Assembly (NCBI GenBank): GCA_947258425.1
Contig: CAMYIG010000060.1
Coordinates: forward strand, 1 to 14,953
Length of the DNA: 14,953 nucleotides
Reading direction: 5' to 3'
DNA from: SZUA-76 sp945787585
GTDB lineage: Bacteria > Pseudomonadota > Gammaproteobacteria > SZUA-140
Part shown: piece by piece, positions 13,462-14,953 of the stretch
How positions within the stretch are numbered: the stretch's first letter is position 1
Layout: the number at the start of each line of letters is the position of its first letter
The notes under the pieces: model-generated
Database searches by the model: none
Seen by the model: the letters and a program-made list of their open reading frames with translations, nothing else
Told to the model about the DNA's origin: nothing
Made by a program: the position numbers and the translations under genes

Positions 13462-14079
13462 ATGCATCACTACAAACTATTACTCATCATATTGTTCCTC
13501 TCGATAACGGGCCTTGCCAAGGCAGCGCCCGAAGCGTCCGGAGACTCTGGCAATCATCAGACAGCAATCTTTGCAGGGGGCTGTTTCTGGTGTACCGAAT
13601 CTGATTTTGACAAGGTTGAAGGCATAGTCGAAACGACCTCCGGCTATATTGGTGGGCACCAGAAAAACCCTACCTATAAACAGGTTTCGGCTGGCCGCAC
13701 CGGTCATACCGAGGCAGTAAAAATCATCTTCGATGCCAGCCAGGTTAGTTACACGGAACTTCTCGATGTTTTCTGGCATAGCATTGATCCAACCACCACT
13801 GATCAACAATTTTGTGATCACGGCAGTCAATATCGAAGCGAAATTTTTTACCACGACGCCCAGCAGAAAAAACTCGCCGAGCGGTCAAAGATGGCACTTG
13901 AGAACAATAAACCTTTTAGCAGCAGTATCGTTACCATGATCACTCAGGCAACTGAGTTCTATCCAGCAGAGGATTATCATCAGAACTTCCACAATAAGAA
14001 CCCAATCCGTTATAAACTTTATCGCTATAACTGTGGCCGCGATAAACGCCTGACACAACTGTGGGGGGAAACAGACTAA
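13462..14079 (+). CDS. msrA: Exported peptide-methionine (S)-S-oxide reductase MsrA
   Basis: MsrA reduces the S form of methionine sulfoxide. The 205-residue product has a Sec-type signal peptide (basic-poor start, hydrophobic 6-18, cleavage likely after AKA21), so it should act in the periplasm beside MsrB. The catalytic site GGCFWCTE places the nucleophile at C41, with a second cysteine at C44. GHTEAV (81-86) carries the conserved glutamate E84. The DQQFCDHGSQYRS segment (114-126) and C191 near the C-terminus supply further cysteines that could recycle the enzyme. AAGGA lies 8 bases before the ATG. No terminator is clear in the following 146 bp, though GCGGCA-ATT-TGTCGC there can form a small hairpin. 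Confidence 0.96.
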   Translation: MHHYKLLLIILFLSITGLAKAAPEASGDSGNHQTAIFAGGCFWCTESDFDKVEGIVETTSGYIGGHQKNPTYKQVSAGRTGHTEAVKIIFDASQVSYTELLDVFWHSIDPTTTDQQFCDHGSQYRSEIFYHDAQQKKLAERSKMALENNKPFSSSIVTMITQATEFYPAEDYHQNFHNKNPIRYKLYRYNCGRDKRLTQLWGETD

Positions 14080-14225
14080 GAAATCCCTTAAGGAACCTCG
14101 GATTAATTCATATGAGGTGATGACAACGGTCAAACGGTGCGGCAATTTGTCGCATTCACCCCATTAAGCTTCTCTTGTACGATCTCAGCTCAAGTTATTG
14201 CATATTTCGTCATAAGAGAAGAATA

Positions 14226-14953
14226 ATGAATTTACTAAAACGGAGTGCATGCTTGCTTGCGCTTACCTTGGCAACCGCATCACCCACAGTTTATGCAGAC
14301 CATCCATCGGCAACATTTGGTGCCAGCCAGGCGGGACCGCTTATCACCATCCCTGCCACGGCGCTGCCCGCTGGTAAGTGGTCTACAGCACTTCGAACAG
14401 AACGACTCAGCTTCTCCCCACTTTCAGATACCGTGCTTGAACAAGCCGCACTCGACAATGAGGATATACATAGCGTCGATTCACTGGCAACACATTATGC
14501 AAGCCTCGCATATGGCGTCACTGACAGGTTCACGCTGGGGCTTACCATTCCTTACATAAGCCGTGAGGGCATCCGCGCAGGTGAGCTACACGATGCCACA
14601 CCAGAAGTTCACACCCATCAGGATGCCGATGGCCTCGGTGACGCTACACTGCTTGGACAGTATCTGTTACCACCTGCCGATGCTAAAAATATCACTCTCG
14701 GTCTCCTCTTCGGCGTGCAGCTCGCGACTGGAGACGATCAGGTTAAAGAAGCGGGTAGTCTGGTAGATGCTGAGTTTCAGCCCGGCAGTGGCACCTGGCA
14801 CCCGATGTTTGGCCTTGCGGCCAGCAAACGCATCGGCAATAGCAACCTCGACGCTAACCTGCTCTATCTGCATACCCGCGAAGGCTCACAGGAAACCCGT
14901 ATCGGCACATTGATTAACTATAATCTCGCATGGTCCTACCGCTTTAACACTGA
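14226..14953 (+). CDS. Exported, probable outer-membrane beta-barrel protein (partial, runs off right edge)
   Basis: Open from ATG 14226 to the window end (242 codons plus 2 bases) with AGAGAAG a few bases upstream. The N-terminus is a signal peptide (MNLLKRSACLLALTLATASP, cleavage likely after VYA25). The mature part has alternating polar/hydrophobic strands typical of a barrel: YASLAYGVTDRFTLGLTIPY, GLGDATLLGQYLL, LGLLFGVQLATGD, and PGSGTWHPMFGLAASKRIG. The pattern resembles the family annotated as transporter / MetA-pathway-of-phenol-degradation outer-membrane proteins, whose role is uncertain. A loop near residues 123-134 is rich in His and Asp (LHDATPEVHTHQD), perhaps metal-binding. It lies 146 bp after msrA in the same direction; a separate promoter is possible but not evident. 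Confidence 0.75.
   Translation, partial: MNLLKRSACLLALTLATASPTVYADHPSATFGASQAGPLITIPATALPAGKWSTALRTERLSFSPLSDTVLEQAALDNEDIHSVDSLATHYASLAYGVTDRFTLGLTIPYISREGIRAGELHDATPEVHTHQDADGLGDATLLGQYLLPPADAKNITLGLLFGVQLATGDDQVKEAGSLVDAEFQPGSGTWHPMFGLAASKRIGNSNLDANLLYLHTREGSQETRIGTLINYNLAWSYRFNT

Noticed and set aside
14245..14766. Short plus-strand frames of 104 and 67 codons near the right edge
   Set aside because: They lie in another frame inside the longer open frame from 14226, which has a signal peptide and continuous strand pattern.

Overview
This window is a piece of a chromosome, almost certainly from a gammaproteobacterium. The evidence is the gene order yebC-ruvC-ruvA-ruvB-tolQ-tolR-tolA-tolB-pal-cpoB followed by queE-queC, all on the minus strand, which is a core gammaproteobacterial arrangement. 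The genes look intact, there are no insertion sequences, CRISPR arrays, phage genes, tRNAs or rRNAs that I can see, and base composition looks moderate. I cannot name the genus.

Layout from left to right. Positions 1-1140 hold queuosine precursor genes: queC (its 3' part runs off the left edge) and queE. Positions 1224-6321 hold the complete Tol-Pal envelope system in the order tolQ-R-A-B-pal-cpoB, read right to left. The thioesterase gene ybgC, which usually sits just before tolQ, is missing and a 210-base gap stands in its place. Positions 6532-8727 hold ruvC-ruvA-ruvB (Holliday junction processing), followed to the right by yebC. Positions 9668-12442 hold a stand-alone cyclic-nucleotide-binding-domain protein, a membrane histidine kinase and an OmpR-family response regulator, all on the minus strand.

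Positions 12443-12952 are a long non-genic stretch between the minus-strand two-component operon and the plus-strand genes. It is the most interesting part. It contains a strongly folded leader upstream of the response regulator, two very short overlapping reading frames, and a tandem repeat of a 9-bp word with an 11-bp period, the geometry of OmpR/PhoB-type regulator sites. That repeat ends exactly 10 bp before a -10-like hexamer pointing at msrB.

Positions 12953-14079 (plus strand) encode a periplasmic methionine sulfoxide repair pair: MsrB with a twin-arginine-type signal and MsrA with a Sec-type signal. After them comes the 5' part of an exported, probably outer-membrane, beta-barrel-like protein that runs off the right edge.

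Working picture: the left two thirds are housekeeping (tRNA modification, envelope constriction, recombination, translation). The right third may be an envelope stress unit in which the two-component system controls its divergent neighbours msrB-msrA. That link is inferred from DNA geometry and gene order only. Several start codons were corrected from the longest-frame choice using ribosome binding sites (pal, ruvC, yebC, the cyclic-nucleotide protein, the response regulator), and three Tol genes appear to use non-ATG starts (tolQ GTG, tolB TTG, cpoB TTG).
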